Origin: Nannochloris sp. 'desiccata'
Lineage: Eukaryota; Chlorophyta; Trebouxiophyceae; Chlorellales; Chlorellaceae
Reading direction: 5' to 3'
DNA length: 64,000 nt
NCBI GenBank assembly: GCA_019044685.2
Contig: JAGTXX020000004.1
Coordinates: 62,001-126,000, forward strand
Shown here: piece by piece, positions 23,801-34,260 of the stretch
How the letters are laid out: every line of letters begins with the position of its first letter
Numbering within the stretch: position 1 is the stretch's first letter
Program-made: the position numbers and the translations under genes
The notes under the pieces: generated by a model
What the model saw: the letters and a program-made list of their open reading frames with translations, nothing else
Told to the model about the DNA's origin: nothing
Database searches by the model: none

Positions 23801-24179
23801 TTAGCCCCAAGCTTGAGTTATTGAGTAATGAACGACAAGATGCTTATTTCCGTTATCTAAATATCCAAATGCGTCCGCAAGAATGCCAACCTTTTCGGTA
23901 GGTTGTGGTGAGAAAGCTTGTTTCAAGTAAAGAAATAGGGGAGCGTCTGTGCCGTCAAGGTTGAGGAGCTTGGGGGAACGGAGGTAGGTAATGACCTTGA
24001 GAAAAGGATCTGAATCGTTCGCCGTCAGCTTTCGTAAGTTTGGTTGCAATACAGGAGCGTTGCCCACGTTTTGAAAGATTATCGTGACTGCAAGCAGAGC
24101 GGATGATTAGAAAAATCGACAATTAAAATGTTCAGTGGAATTTTAACCCCGTCTGCTTGATCTTACCCTTGCTGGACAT
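23801..24179 (-). CDS. ATG12: Ubiquitin-like autophagy protein ATG12, 2 exons
   Basis: ATG12 is conjugated through its C-terminal glycine to ATG5 and promotes ATG8 lipidation (family knowledge). Exon 1 is 13 bp (24167-24179, MSSK plus one base); donor GTAAGA, acceptor TTGCAG; exon 2 is 23801-24087. Total 99 aa. The sequence begins VTIIFQNVGNAPVLQ, follows the ubiquitin-like pattern of the family (LFLYLKQAFSPQP, VGILADAFGYL) and ends LVVHYSITQAWG with the terminal AWG intact. It lacks the long N-terminal extension of many ATG12 proteins. It diverges from DHX16. Confidence 0.92.
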
Positions 24180-24463
24180 TCCCGTTGGTTGAGTAGATAC
24201 ATGTTAAAAAACATTTCTGGGGGGCAGAGCGTAAATAAGCAAAAACTACCACTTATTATGATAGCCTGCTGTGCTGCCGGCAGCTGCAGTGCTCTGTTTT
24301 TGGCACTTAATATCTATAAGAAGGTGGGCAAGCATTAGGTTATCAAATCACATAACACTTCATGTGCACTTACGCGGCCTCCCGACAAAAGGGGTCTGAT
24401 CACATTTCTTAGTAGATGTAATTTATTTGGCAACAATAAGTTTGATATTGATAGCAAAACAGT
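24180..24463. promoter_or_regulatory. Bidirectional promoter region, ATG12 / DHX16
   Basis: 284 bp between two diverging start codons. No motif assigned with confidence. Confidence 0.4.
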
Positions 24464-27400
24464 ATGGCAGACGAGAAAGCATTGCGTCATTGGGTCGAGG
24501 ATAATTTACACGCACTGTTAGGTACGCTTAACTTACCTGCATTACCACTACAGCATATTCTCATCACCTCAAATTCACACCATCCCTCGCCGTCGTCTTT
24601 TTTTTATTTCATTCTTCCCCCACTCACTCACTCCCCTTTCCCCTTCCCTTCTCCCCACTGCTACATAGGTCTCTCAGAGCGTGCTCTTGTAGATTACTGT
24701 ATTTCCCTAGCCAAACGCACCCCTGATGCCTCCCGCCTTGCCAGCAGTTTAGAAAGCCAAGGTCTGCCTGCTTCTTCGGAAACTCGGCGCTTTGCTCAAG
24801 ACTTATTATCTAGACTACCTGGTGCTGCTGCTGGTAACAATAAGAGTGCCTCAGCATATAGACAGCACGAACGTGCTGCTGCAGAGCTTGCTCGTAAAAA
24901 TCAGAGCTACGGTCTCCTTGTAGATGATGATGAACAAGAAGAAGAACAAAAAAAAGTGGCACCAACGCCAGCAAGGCAGCAGCAACATTTAGAGAAAAAT
25001 GGCGGTGGCGGTAGCGGTAGCAAAGCTGCTGAGAAGAAGCATCTACGCCGCAGCCGTAAACATGATGATAGTGACGATAATCAAGATAAAGATAAAGGTG
25101 GAGTTCGAAAAAAATCTAGAAAACGGGCCTGGCAAGAAGAAGAAGAAGACGGTGAAAAAGACGGGAAGCCTACTACTGATGAAGGCCGTGCAGCTGAAGA
25201 TAGACAACGTGATTTAGAAGAAAAAGCTGAATTTGAACGTCGTCTTAAAGAACGTGATGACGCGAAAACCAAGAAATTAGCTGAACGCAAAATCTCGAAA
25301 ACTGAATTAGAAGAGATCACACGACGCCAAAAAGCGGAAAAGGCCGAAAACAGAAATCTTGTTGTTACAGATCTACGCAAATTCTCTCGTCAGGAGTACT
25401 TGAAGAAACGTGAGGAAGCGAAAATCGAAGATTTAGAAGCTGAAATCGAAGAAGAGGAACGCTTGTTTGCAGGAATGGCGCTTACAAAGAAAGAACAAGC
25501 AGACCTGGAGTATAAAAAAGAAGTTTTGCGGCTTGCAAAAGAAAAGAAGAAACATTTAGATGAATTAGAAAGAGATGAAGCGTACCATATGCCACAAGCC
25601 TATGATGATGAGCACGGGCAGAAAGGGTCTAGTAAACGGTACGAGGTCCTAACTGCGAGATATCGAGAGGCTGATGAAGAAAATGCAGCAGCAGCGGAAG
25701 CGCCCTGGGCTCAACAAGAGGCTTTTGAAGCCGAACAAATAAAGAAAGCTTCAATCAAAGTAGGTGCAAAAGATAAACACATTAGAAATAAAGGAAAAGA
25801 ACAAGCTTATGACTTTGTTTTTGAAGATCAGATTGACTTTATAGTGGACGCGTACTTGGCAGGAGACCGCCCTGAAGAGGATGTCGCAGAGGAAAGCAAA
25901 GAAGAACGTCTTATTAGAGAACGTGAAGAGCGTGACGCTGAAAAAAGATCAGAATTTGATAAAATTCAAGAAGGTCGTCGAAACCTCCCCATGTTCCCGT
26001 ATAGAGAAGAACTTCTGAAAGCAATCGAAGAGCATCAGATATTGATTATTGTCGGTGAAACTGGGAGCGGAAAAACAACCCAAATCCCTCAGTATTTATT
26101 CGAAGCTGGCTATGGAAATCACGGTAAAATAGGATGTACACAACCACGTCGTGTCGCTGCAATGTCTGTAGCAGCACGTGTTGCCCAAGAGATGGGTGTA
26201 AAACTAGGTAATGAGGTTGGCTATTCGATCCGATTTGAAGATTGCACGTCTGACAAAACATTGGTCAAATACATGACTGATGGAATGTTGCTACGGGAAT
26301 TCCTATCTGAACCTGATTTAGGCTCTTACTCTGCTATGATGGTGGATGAAGCACACGAGAGAACTCTGCATACTGACGTTTTATTTGGCCTCGTCAAAGA
26401 TATCGCTCGATTCCGCCCCGATTTGAAATTATTAATATCTTCCGCTACTTTAGATGCCGAGAAATTTTCCGAGTATTTCGACTATGCGCCAATCTTTAGA
26501 ATCCCTGGGAGAAGATATCCTGTAGATATTCTGTATACAAAGGCTCCTGAAGCTGATTACTTGCACGCCGCTGTAGTGACAACATTGCAAATTCATGCAA
26601 CACAACCTGCTGGTGATGTTTTAATTTTCTTAACAGGCCAAGAAGAGATTGAAGCTGCAGAGGAGTTATTAAAACAACGTACACGTGGTCTAGGTACTAA
26701 AATAGGTGAACTGATCATTGCGCCCATTTATGCAAATCTACCGTCTGACATGCAGGCGAAAATTTTTGAAGTCACTCCACCTGGAGCTCGAAAAGTTGTT
26801 ATTGCTACCAATATAGCTGAAACGTCGTTGACTATTGATGGTATTAAGTACGTGATTGACCCAGGTTTCTGCAAACAGAATTCGTACAACCCTCGTACCG
26901 GGATGGGCTCTTTACAAGTGACACCAATTTCAAAAGCGAGTGCATTACAACGTGCAGGTCGTGCTGGACGCACCTCTGCTGGTAAATGTTTTCGATTGTA
27001 CACTGCTTGGGCCTATCAACATGAGCTTGAAGATAATACAGTACCAGAAATACAGAGAACAAATCTTGGTAATGTCGTACTTTTATTAAAATCTTTAGGT
27101 ATCAATGATCTGATTAATTTTGATTTTATGGATCCACCACCAACAGAAACCATGTTTCGTGCATTAGAGCAGTTGTATGCTTTGGGTGCTTTGAATGATA
27201 AAGGGGAGTTGACCACTCTAGGAAGAAAGATGGCGGAATTTCCAGTTGACCCTATGCTGGCTAAAATGATTATCCAAAGTGAAAAATATGGTGTCTCTGA
27301 AGAAATAGCTACTGTCGCTGCCATGGTCTCTGTCGGGGGGTCTGTATTTTATCGCCCAGAGGATAAAGCGGTCCATGCAGACAACGCTCACAAGGCGTTT

Positions 27401-27922
27401 CACCGAGGGAACGTAGGTGACCACATTGCTTTGCTCAATGTGTACAACGCCTGGGCAGAGACGAATTTCGCTGCACAATGGTGTTTTGAGAATTTCGTAC
27501 AAGTACGATCTATGAAACGAGCACGTGATATCCGGGATCAAATATTGGGATTAATGGAGCGGTGTGAAATAGAATTGATTACCAATAGTGGAGATGCTGA
27601 AGCTATCCGAAAGGCAGTGACAAGTGGATTTTTCTATCATACATCGAATTTACAAAAGAATGGAGCGTATAAAACAGTTAAAAATCCACAAACAGTGCAT
27701 ATACACCCAAGTTCTGGTTTAAGTGAAATTATGCCACGGTGGGTGGTGTATCATGAGCTGGTTTTGACGACTAAAGAGTATATGAGGACTGTGAGTGAGA
27801 TAAAGCCAGAGTGGCTGGTAGAGATTGCGCCTCATTATTATTCAAAGAGCGAGATTATGGATAAAGCGGTGAAGAAATTGCCTAAAGGAGTTGGGAAAGC
27901 AACTGATGGTGCCGGGGAGTAG
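24464..27922 (+). CDS. DHX16: DEAH-box splicing helicase DHX16/Prp2, 2 exons
   Basis: Spliceosomal RNA helicase that activates the spliceosome before step one (family knowledge). Exons 24464-24521 and 24669-27922 give 1103 aa. The 147-bp intron has no stop and is a multiple of three, so retention would add 49 residues; the protein flow [21 protein letters not shown] and the pyrimidine tract before CATAG support removing it. A charged coiled-coil N-terminal half is followed by the helicase core: [15 protein letters not shown] at about 480, [20 protein letters not shown] at about 579, [11 protein letters not shown], and QRAGRAGR at about 780, then winged-helix, ratchet and OB regions. The N-terminal block [10 protein letters not shown] and the absence of an S1 domain point to DHX16 rather than DHX8. 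Confidence 0.95.
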   Translation: MADEKALRHWVEDNLHALLGTLNLPALPLQHILITSNSHHPSPSSFFYFILPPLTHSPFPFPSPHCYIGLSERALVDYCISLAKRTPDASRLASSLESQGLPASSETRRFAQDLLSRLPGAAAGNNKSASAYRQHERAAAELARKNQSYGLLVDDDEQEEEQKKVAPTPARQQQHLEKNGGGGSGSKAAEKKHLRRSRKHDDSDDNQDKDKGGVRKKSRKRAWQEEEEDGEKDGKPTTDEGRAAEDRQRDLEEKAEFERRLKERDDAKTKKLAERKISKTELEEITRRQKAEKAENRNLVVTDLRKFSRQEYLKKREEAKIEDLEAEIEEEERLFAGMALTKKEQADLEYKKEVLRLAKEKKKHLDELERDEAYHMPQAYDDEHGQKGSSKRYEVLTARYREADEENAAAAEAPWAQQEAFEAEQIKKASIKVGAKDKHIRNKGKEQAYDFVFEDQIDFIVDAYLAGDRPEEDVAEESKEERLIREREERDAEKRSEFDKIQEGRRNLPMFPYREELLKAIEEHQILIIVGETGSGKTTQIPQYLFEAGYGNHGKIGCTQPRRVAAMSVAARVAQEMGVKLGNEVGYSIRFEDCTSDKTLVKYMTDGMLLREFLSEPDLGSYSAMMVDEAHERTLHTDVLFGLVKDIARFRPDLKLLISSATLDAEKFSEYFDYAPIFRIPGRRYPVDILYTKAPEADYLHAAVVTTLQIHATQPAGDVLIFLTGQEEIEAAEELLKQRTRGLGTKIGELIIAPIYANLPSDMQAKIFEVTPPGARKVVIATNIAETSLTIDGIKYVIDPGFCKQNSYNPRTGMGSLQVTPISKASALQRAGRAGRTSAGKCFRLYTAWAYQHELEDNTVPEIQRTNLGNVVLLLKSLGINDLINFDFMDPPPTETMFRALEQLYALGALNDKGELTTLGRKMAEFPVDPMLAKMIIQSEKYGVSEEIATVAAMVSVGGSVFYRPEDKAVHADNAHKAFHRGNVGDHIALLNVYNAWAETNFAAQWCFENFVQVRSMKRARDIRDQILGLMERCEIELITNSGDAEAIRKAVTSGFFYHTSNLQKNGAYKTVKNPQTVHIHPSSGLSEIMPRWVVYHELVLTTKEYMRTVSEIKPEWLVEIAPHYYSKSEIMDKAVKKLPKGVGKATDGAGE

Positions 27923-28324
27923 GGGAGCCAGGAAAATAAAGGGATAGTATAAGTTGGTAGTATATGTTCGTTTTTTACGGTTTTTATGCTCTTGTGAGAT
28001 TCTTTGTTTCATTTTGTAAAATGAGAGCCGGTTTAAAAGTAAAACACTTGAAGGAAATTGTCGTTGCTGCTGGACAGCACCCGTCGTCGCTAGCGCTCTA
28101 GACGAGCCATATATTTGCTACTACACCCAACTTTCTCTCGCATTTTATATGGAAATCCATTTTCCTTGGATTAGTTACAAAATCTTTTCCTCTAAAACGT
28201 GATTATATAGGCTTTTTAACAACAATGCTCTGAATAATCTTTCGAGATTTTGATCACTTGGTTTAGCTCATCGTTTCCAAACTTTGGCGCATTCCTGCAA
28301 AGAAGACCATCCATCACCTTAAAC
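27923..28324. other. Intergenic, about 0.4 kb
   Basis: 3' end of DHX16 and 5' leader of the ABC transporter. The transporter's frame is open back to 28250 without an ATG. No other feature seen. Confidence 0.5.
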
Positions 28325-31096
28325 ATGTGGTGCGGAAAGGATCCATTTTCTTTGGTCGTCGCAGGCACATTGAATCCTTGCCTCTTCTCAACCCTGGCCT
28401 CGTTTGGCGTCCTCCTCACGGCCGCAGCTGCCTCCCACAAAAGCATCTCATTCCTTCGCACTCTAGCTCCATTCACACGCTCACGCTCCTATCTGTGGTC
28501 CATTCCTGGGTCAAGAACCCCTCAAATCGTCCAAGCTGTCTCAGCAGTACTTTTAGCCATCCTCCATTTCTTCGTGTTGATCTTCTTCACAAATGGAGTG
28601 CATCCAGAGCCGTATTTAATCACCTCTGAAGTGGTACTCTTCCTTATTTGGGCTACTTTAGCTAGTCTACTTATCTTGGCATTACGTAAAGATGCTTGTT
28701 TACGGTATAAAACTTTTGCTTACACTGCAGCAGGTGCTTATATTTTTTCAGCCTATTCAGAAATCCAGTTCTACCTTCATGGCCTCGGGCAGTCTCCTTT
28801 CCAGCGAGAAGTCAGATTAGGTGGTTCTTTACTGGCATGTGGAGCTGCTGTAGCATTCCTATTAGCCGAGTTACAGAAACCGCCCCAGAGTGCTTTCATT
28901 CAAGCGGAAGATGGTCAAGGAAATTATTCTTTGGTTCCCTCCTCTACTTTAAAATTTCGGGCTGCTGGTTCTTTAATCCCTTCTGCTCTTCGCGAAGCTC
29001 TCCTTTCTGCTCATTATGCCGATGGCACGAATGGCAACGACGTAGAAGCTGGTGGAGATAGCAACAACAATAATACTTCTGCTGCTGCTGCTGCAAATAA
29101 ACGCAAACAGAGGAATCGAAGTTGGGTCTCCTTGGTAGGTATTGCAGCTCGGTATATGTGGCCAACTGAAATCACTTTGCAGCTCCGTGCAGCTGTCTGT
29201 GTGGTACTTATAGTAGCCCTCAGATTACTCAATATAGCAGTGCCTGTGACGTATAAAAAGGTAATTGATGAATTTTCTAATTTGACGTCTTTAACTCACC
29301 CACAAGGAGACGAACAACCTGCTGGCCCGTTTCCCTTTTCAACTACTTTCTACCCCTGGGTATTTACTTGGCTGGTACTTTATTTCCTTCAAGGAGGGGG
29401 TGGTGGAGGGGGTGCTGTAGGCTTGCTATCTAATATTCGCTCGTATCTTTGGATTCCAATCGGGCAGGCTTCATTCCGTAGAGCGAGTTTAGATATTTTC
29501 ACACACGTGCTAGCTATGGATCACCACTTTCACTTGCACAGAAAGACTGGAGAGTTGTTGAGAATTATGGATAGGGGTACTGCGTCTATACAGACGTTAC
29601 TAGGCACGGTGTTGTTCCAAATTGGACCTGCAATCTTTGATATTGCCGCTGCTGCGGCATTTTTAGCTGTGCGATTGAAAGCTTGGATAGCAGGCATTGT
29701 GTTTACTACGCTTGGTATGTATATCCCCATGACTATTGCATTAACAGAATGGAGAGGTGCCTTCAGAAGGGATTTAAATCAATTAGATAATGCACGTGGA
29801 GCCCGTGCTACGGACGCTTTGCTCAATTACGAAACAGTAAAATTATTCGGAAATGAAAATCTAGAAGAAAGACAATATGCAGCAGCGATAGATGCATACC
29901 AAAAAGTAGATTTTAAATTGAGTGCGTCTATGAATGCGTTGAATGTAGCCCAATCTGCTGTGATTTTTACCGGGATGGCTGCTGGGATGGTGGTATGCAC
30001 GCTGGGAGTGGCCGATGGAAGTTTAACAGTGGGTGATGCCGTATTATTTGTGACGCTTATGCAGCAATTATATGCGCCATTAAACTTCTTTGGAACATAC
30101 TACAGAATGATTCAAGCTGCAATGTTGGATATGGAAGGTGTTTTCGATCTCTTATCCACAAAACCGACTGTGCAAGATTTGATTGGTGCTGTTCCATTAG
30201 AGAACGCTGAGAATAATGAATATGAGGTCGAATTTAAAGACATTCAGTTCAAATATGCTGATGGAGCACCTGTATTGCGTGGAGTGTCCTTCAAAGCCCC
30301 TCCAGGTGGAACCACAGCGCTCGTCGGTGCCACTGGAAGCGGAAAATCCTCTTTGCTTCGATTATTGCTCCGTTTCTACGATCCACAAGAAGGATGCGTT
30401 TTAATTGGAGGCCAAGATATCCGTAACGTAACACAAGCTTCTCTCCGTAGTGCTATTGCTGTCGTACCACAAGACACGGTACTTTTCAACGATACAATAA
30501 AGTACAATATTAGGTACGGGAAAAGTGATGCTACTGATGAGGAAGTACACGCCGCAGCTGAGGGAGCGTGTATTCATGAAACTATTATGGACAGATTTCC
30601 CTTGGGGTATGATACGCTTGTAGGAGAACGAGGCTTAAGGCTTTCGGGTGGTGAAAAACAGCGGGTTGCCTTTGCTAGAGCAATTTTGAAAAATCCTGCA
30701 ATTTTAGTTTTAGATGAAGCGACCAGCGCTTTAGATTCTATTACCGAACGGCGTATTCAAACCACCTTGGCAGAAACAAGAAGAGGAAGGACTGTCGTTG
30801 TTGTTGCACATCGTCTTTCCACCATCATGGACGCTGATCGGATCATCGTTATGGAACGAGGTGAAGTAAAAGAAATTGGCACGCATAGTGAGTTAATAGA
30901 AAGAGAAGGTGGAGTGTATGCTGCAATGTGGGCAAGACAAGCAGAGAGTCATACTGGTGGTCAGTCTACTTCGCAGAGTAGAGCTGCCTCGAGTGTTGCC
31001 TTGGCAGGCATGGTGGCTGCTAGTACCGGAAATGAAGTAGTGGAGGAAGAAAGTGCTGCTGCTACGCCACACAGTGATCCTCCTGTAAATAGCTAG
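28325..31096 (+). CDS. ABC transporter, ABCB6/HMT1 type
   Basis: Single-exon gene of 923 aa beginning at the first in-frame ATG. The N-terminal 250 residues hold about five membrane helices, the extra domain typical of the ABCB6/HMT1 group. An Asn/Ala linker is followed by a six-helix ABC exporter domain (including DALLNYETVKLFGNE and LNFFGTYYRMIQ, characteristic of the ATM/HMT/ABCB6 group) and one nucleotide-binding domain: Walker A GATGSGKS at 668-675, signature LSGGEKQRVAFARAIL from 773, Walker B ILVLDEATSALDS near 792. Family members move heavy-metal complexes or porphyrins across vacuolar or mitochondrial membranes; the substrate here is not shown. The tail is Ser/Ala-rich. Confidence 0.93.
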   Translation: MWCGKDPFSLVVAGTLNPCLFSTLASFGVLLTAAAASHKSISFLRTLAPFTRSRSYLWSIPGSRTPQIVQAVSAVLLAILHFFVLIFFTNGVHPEPYLITSEVVLFLIWATLASLLILALRKDACLRYKTFAYTAAGAYIFSAYSEIQFYLHGLGQSPFQREVRLGGSLLACGAAVAFLLAELQKPPQSAFIQAEDGQGNYSLVPSSTLKFRAAGSLIPSALREALLSAHYADGTNGNDVEAGGDSNNNNTSAAAAANKRKQRNRSWVSLVGIAARYMWPTEITLQLRAAVCVVLIVALRLLNIAVPVTYKKVIDEFSNLTSLTHPQGDEQPAGPFPFSTTFYPWVFTWLVLYFLQGGGGGGGAVGLLSNIRSYLWIPIGQASFRRASLDIFTHVLAMDHHFHLHRKTGELLRIMDRGTASIQTLLGTVLFQIGPAIFDIAAAAAFLAVRLKAWIAGIVFTTLGMYIPMTIALTEWRGAFRRDLNQLDNARGARATDALLNYETVKLFGNENLEERQYAAAIDAYQKVDFKLSASMNALNVAQSAVIFTGMAAGMVVCTLGVADGSLTVGDAVLFVTLMQQLYAPLNFFGTYYRMIQAAMLDMEGVFDLLSTKPTVQDLIGAVPLENAENNEYEVEFKDIQFKYADGAPVLRGVSFKAPPGGTTALVGATGSGKSSLLRLLLRFYDPQEGCVLIGGQDIRNVTQASLRSAIAVVPQDTVLFNDTIKYNIRYGKSDATDEEVHAAAEGACIHETIMDRFPLGYDTLVGERGLRLSGGEKQRVAFARAILKNPAILVLDEATSALDSITERRIQTTLAETRRGRTVVVVAHRLSTIMDADRIIVMERGEVKEIGTHSELIEREGGVYAAMWARQAESHTGGQSTSQSRAASSVALAGMVAASTGNEVVEEESAAATPHSDPPVNS

Positions 31097-31411
31097 ATAG
31101 TGATTAGATAGTGCAGTTTATCCTGGTTCGATAATCACTAATTGGTATACTCAGTCAAATGCAAGTTTGTGTAAGAATGTCCTATTAAAAGAAATAAAGA
31201 AAGCGTGAACAAGTCGAGAGGAAAAGAAAAAAAACAGAGAATGCATCTCATATATTCAGAGGTAATTGAAAGGGTAAGACAAAACACTAGCTATGTTTTC
31301 TTACAGTCATTAAATCTAAGGTAAAGTCTAAGCTAGCATCTAAAAACTTATAAATTCCTCTATTTCTACAACGGCAGCGGCAAACCTCCAGAAGAAAAAA
31401 ACATTTTTTAA
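31097..31411. other. Convergent intergenic region
   Basis: 315 bp between the ends of the ABC transporter and R-SNARE genes, AT-rich 3' UTR sequence. No gene seen. Confidence 0.5.
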
Positions 31412-32286
31412 CTACTCCAAGCAATTGCCTCCCGAGAAACAGACACTTGCGAAGATGATTACCGCAATCAGAATGACAATAATCACTACAATAATCTGCA
31501 CTTTGAAATTCTGCCACCACATACGTGTTCTCAGCGCTCTCCCCGTCTTGTGAAACTTGTCTGCCTGAAAACGTAAATTGTCAGTCTTGTCAACTAACAA
31601 CTCAATTTTCTCCCCTCTCTCGAGTACACGCTCGATATTCTCCACCATAATGCCTTTGACTTCATCGACTTTTTTCTGTACAGCGACTACTTTAGAGACC
31701 TCGTCAGGGTGAGATTCGCAGTAATCCATCCAGTATTTCAATCGACCTCCAAAGGTCTTATCAAGGCTGTGGGCAGAAGCCGAGGCGCCCTTGTCGGCCC
31801 ACTTGGCAAACCATTCATCACGGACGCGTTCAAGGAAGGCAAAGGGAACTTGACGGCCGTATGCTTCGTCAGCTACTACAAGGAACGTATATCCCTGGGA
31901 AGAGAGGTAATTGAAAGCTGTACAAAGAAGGTGGGGAAGAAGACGAAGAAGGTGGAGGCGAGTGAGATCATACTTGTAAGTTTAATTTTATCTCTAGAAT
32001 GCACCAATCAAACGTTCAGACTTACTATGACCATCACAAGAGTAGGTAAACTTAGCGTTGCTACCTTGAGCACCCTTTTCAAGAGCCTGCAAAGAAAATA
32101 ATAAAATCCACAACATGATCGTCTGTTTATCCATAAGGTGTCTTGAACATCATGTTCAGGATTCAGCAGGCGCTTCTAACTTTGCTGCCTTACCTGGATA
32201 GCAACTACGCTGAAATTTCCCGTGTATGCAGTGTAATCGGCGAGAACAGTTGTGCCACGAGAGACAAAACTGTAAATGAGAGGCAT
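31412..32286 (-). CDS. VAMP7: Longin R-SNARE, VAMP7/VAMP72 type, 3 exons
   Basis: Vesicle-membrane fusion protein. Exons in coding order 32194-32286, 32026-32086 and 31412-31917 are in phase and give 219 aa. The longin domain runs from [18 protein letters not shown] through [14 protein letters not shown] and [21 protein letters not shown]. The SNARE motif spans about 125-185, with the zero-layer arginine in [16 protein letters not shown] single C-terminal membrane helix ([17 protein letters not shown]) ends in a short Cys-containing lumenal tail, CFSGGNCLE. The acceptor of exon 3 lies 29 bp upstream of an attractive decoy (TTCCCAG); only the upstream one restores TFNYL. Probably acts in secretory or endosomal traffic. 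Confidence 0.95.
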
Positions 32287-33174
32287 GTTCAAGGCTTTGT
32301 TTTCAATAAAAGCTTAATTATCTGTTGGTAATATGCAGTCTAAAGCTGAAAAGGAAGTTGAGAAACTTGGAGAGCAGTTGTCGTGAACAAGATTTCTTGA
32401 ATCAATTCAGTTGGGTAAAATGTGCCTTAAGTTGAAGGGCTCAATGCCTCGCTTGGAGCTGCGCAAGGTTCAAGTCAAGTTAGATTTTATAAAAACCTAC
32501 AGCTGAAAGCAGAGCACTCTAGAAGAAAAAACGCGTTTCTCTGCTTGGCGCCCTCGAGCCGTCCTTTCTTTCCAACTTTGTAAACGTAAAAGCGGTTTTC
32601 TACCGAGCCAACTTTTTCAGCCGGTAAACGTGCATGGTATAACGAGTGCAATTTCTGGAAGCAGTGGTTTTCGCAGCACTGTAAGTCTGCATTTATAATC
32701 AAAACCGAACGACGGAAAGGCGGTGAGTTCGCCGGTCGGCAAAATAGAATGAAAAAGACCATTTATGCTTAGGAATCCCAGCCAGGCCATTGCAGAATGT
32801 TCGTTAGTAAACATCCCTTAGATTTGAAGGCTTTAAATTTGATTTTGACCAATAAGTCTTGAAAATTTTCGGTGGTTGCGAGGGGCAAATCTGATTTCGA
32901 TCTCGAACGCTTTGTGGCCAAGCTTGGCGGCAGTGGAATATCAACTTAAAGCCCTCCGAACCAGGGAATTTCTACATGAATCTTAATTAAACTTGTTTTA
33001 AGTACGTATAAACTCTAGATAAAGAAGTAGTTTGTAGCGAAGCGAGCTTACCTGCCATCTACGCAAGTAATCTTAGTGATTTTTGTCTAATTTGCGTAAC
33101 AACATAACGATCATTTCTTTGCCGCACTGTACCTAAATTGGATCCCTGAACGTACCGTAACTATAATAAGCATA
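32287..33174. other. Intergenic, about 0.9 kb
   Basis: Divergent region between the R-SNARE and the UVR/TPR gene. Short frames only, no recognisable gene or RNA. Confidence 0.5.
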
Positions 33175-34260
33175 ATGCAGTTGTTGTATTCATCAAAAAT
33201 GAGCATAGCGCCAAAAGCTCTTAATTGCATCTTCCCCGCCATCATGCAGCAACTCCACCACCGCGAGCAAAGAAGAAAATGCCTCCGTCTCCAACCAGCA
33301 GCAGCCTTGACATTCTTCACCAGTCAATTTGATGATACAAACAATGAAGACGAGAGTAATAACAACAGCTGTGAATTACCCCAGATGAAGAACAATAACA
33401 ACACGACTAAAGACCCAATGAGCGACACATGGGATCGGACACTGCTTTTGCGCAGACAGCTCGCTCTAGCAATTGACGAAAATGATTTCCATGTGGCAAA
33501 ACGGATTAAAGCTGAGCTGTTTTCCCTCGTTTCCAAGCTTTCTAGTCAATATACACAGCTGTATTTACATATAGAGACAATTCTCGATCCCACGGCGGGG
33601 CTCCCTACAAAACGTGCTGCCCTGCAAGAATTACGTTTGCATGGCGACTTTTCTACATTACCTATAGTCTCTTCTTTATTACACAATGATTCAAAATTGA
33701 AAAGGGAAGCTGAAGCAGCAGCAGCTGCGATTCGGCATCGGTCTGTCACCCCTGCTGTAGTTGGACTTTGCCGTACTGGTGCAGTCCACTTGATTACTCT
33801 GCTTGGTGAAGAAGATGAAGAGAAAATTAAAAGGATTGGCGCTGAAGCTGTTGCTGTATATACTGCTGCGTTAAAGGCAGACGAGTGTTGTGCTACTGCT
33901 TTAGCGGGAAGAGGTGCAGCTTGGTATTGTTTAAGGCAATATGAAGCTGCTGCTGAAGATTTAGAAGCTGCAGTACATTTCGATCCATGGAATACGAATG
34001 CAGCACGTATTCTGGCGCTTACCCATGGTCAATTGAAGCATTTTACTTCAGCACATGCAGCCCTCGGTGCTGCTGTGGTTTTAAACTCATCTCTAGTTGA
34101 AGATAAGCAGCACAACGCTACAAAGAGAGTTATTCAAAAGTGGGAGGACGAAGCGAAAGAATGGAAACAAAGCTATCTTCGTGTGCGGGAAGGAATAGAG
34201 AATAAAGCAAAGCTGGAGAAGCTGTTGGCTCAGACACCAAAGATGATGACAGATTCATAA
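33175..34260 (+). CDS. UVR-motif and TPR protein, 361 aa
   Basis: Single exon from an ATG at 33175. The first 50 residues are basic and Ala/Leu-rich, compatible with organelle targeting. An Asn/Asp/Thr-rich stretch follows. Residues about 90-118 (LLRRQLALAIDENDFHVAKR and on) match the UvrB/UvrC-type UVR helical hairpin, which in plastid proteins mediates protein contacts. Residues about 205-290 form two or three TPR-like repeats (AEAVAVYTAALKADE, ALAGRGAAWYCLRQYEAAAE). A charged C-terminal helix follows. Role unknown; a plastid scaffold is a guess. Confidence 0.7.
   Translation: MQLLYSSKMSIAPKALNCIFPAIMQQLHHREQRRKCLRLQPAAALTFFTSQFDDTNNEDESNNNSCELPQMKNNNNTTKDPMSDTWDRTLLLRRQLALAIDENDFHVAKRIKAELFSLVSKLSSQYTQLYLHIETILDPTAGLPTKRAALQELRLHGDFSTLPIVSSLLHNDSKLKREAEAAAAAIRHRSVTPAVVGLCRTGAVHLITLLGEEDEEKIKRIGAEAVAVYTAALKADECCATALAGRGAAWYCLRQYEAAAEDLEAAVHFDPWNTNAARILALTHGQLKHFTSAHAALGAAVVLNSSLVEDKQHNATKRVIQKWEDEAKEWKQSYLRVREGIENKAKLEKLLAQTPKMMTDS

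Noticed and set aside
31097..32500. tRNA-like B-box sequences (GGTTCGA near 31120, GGTTCAAG near 32467)
   Set aside because: No matching A-box or acceptor-stem pairing within the required distance.
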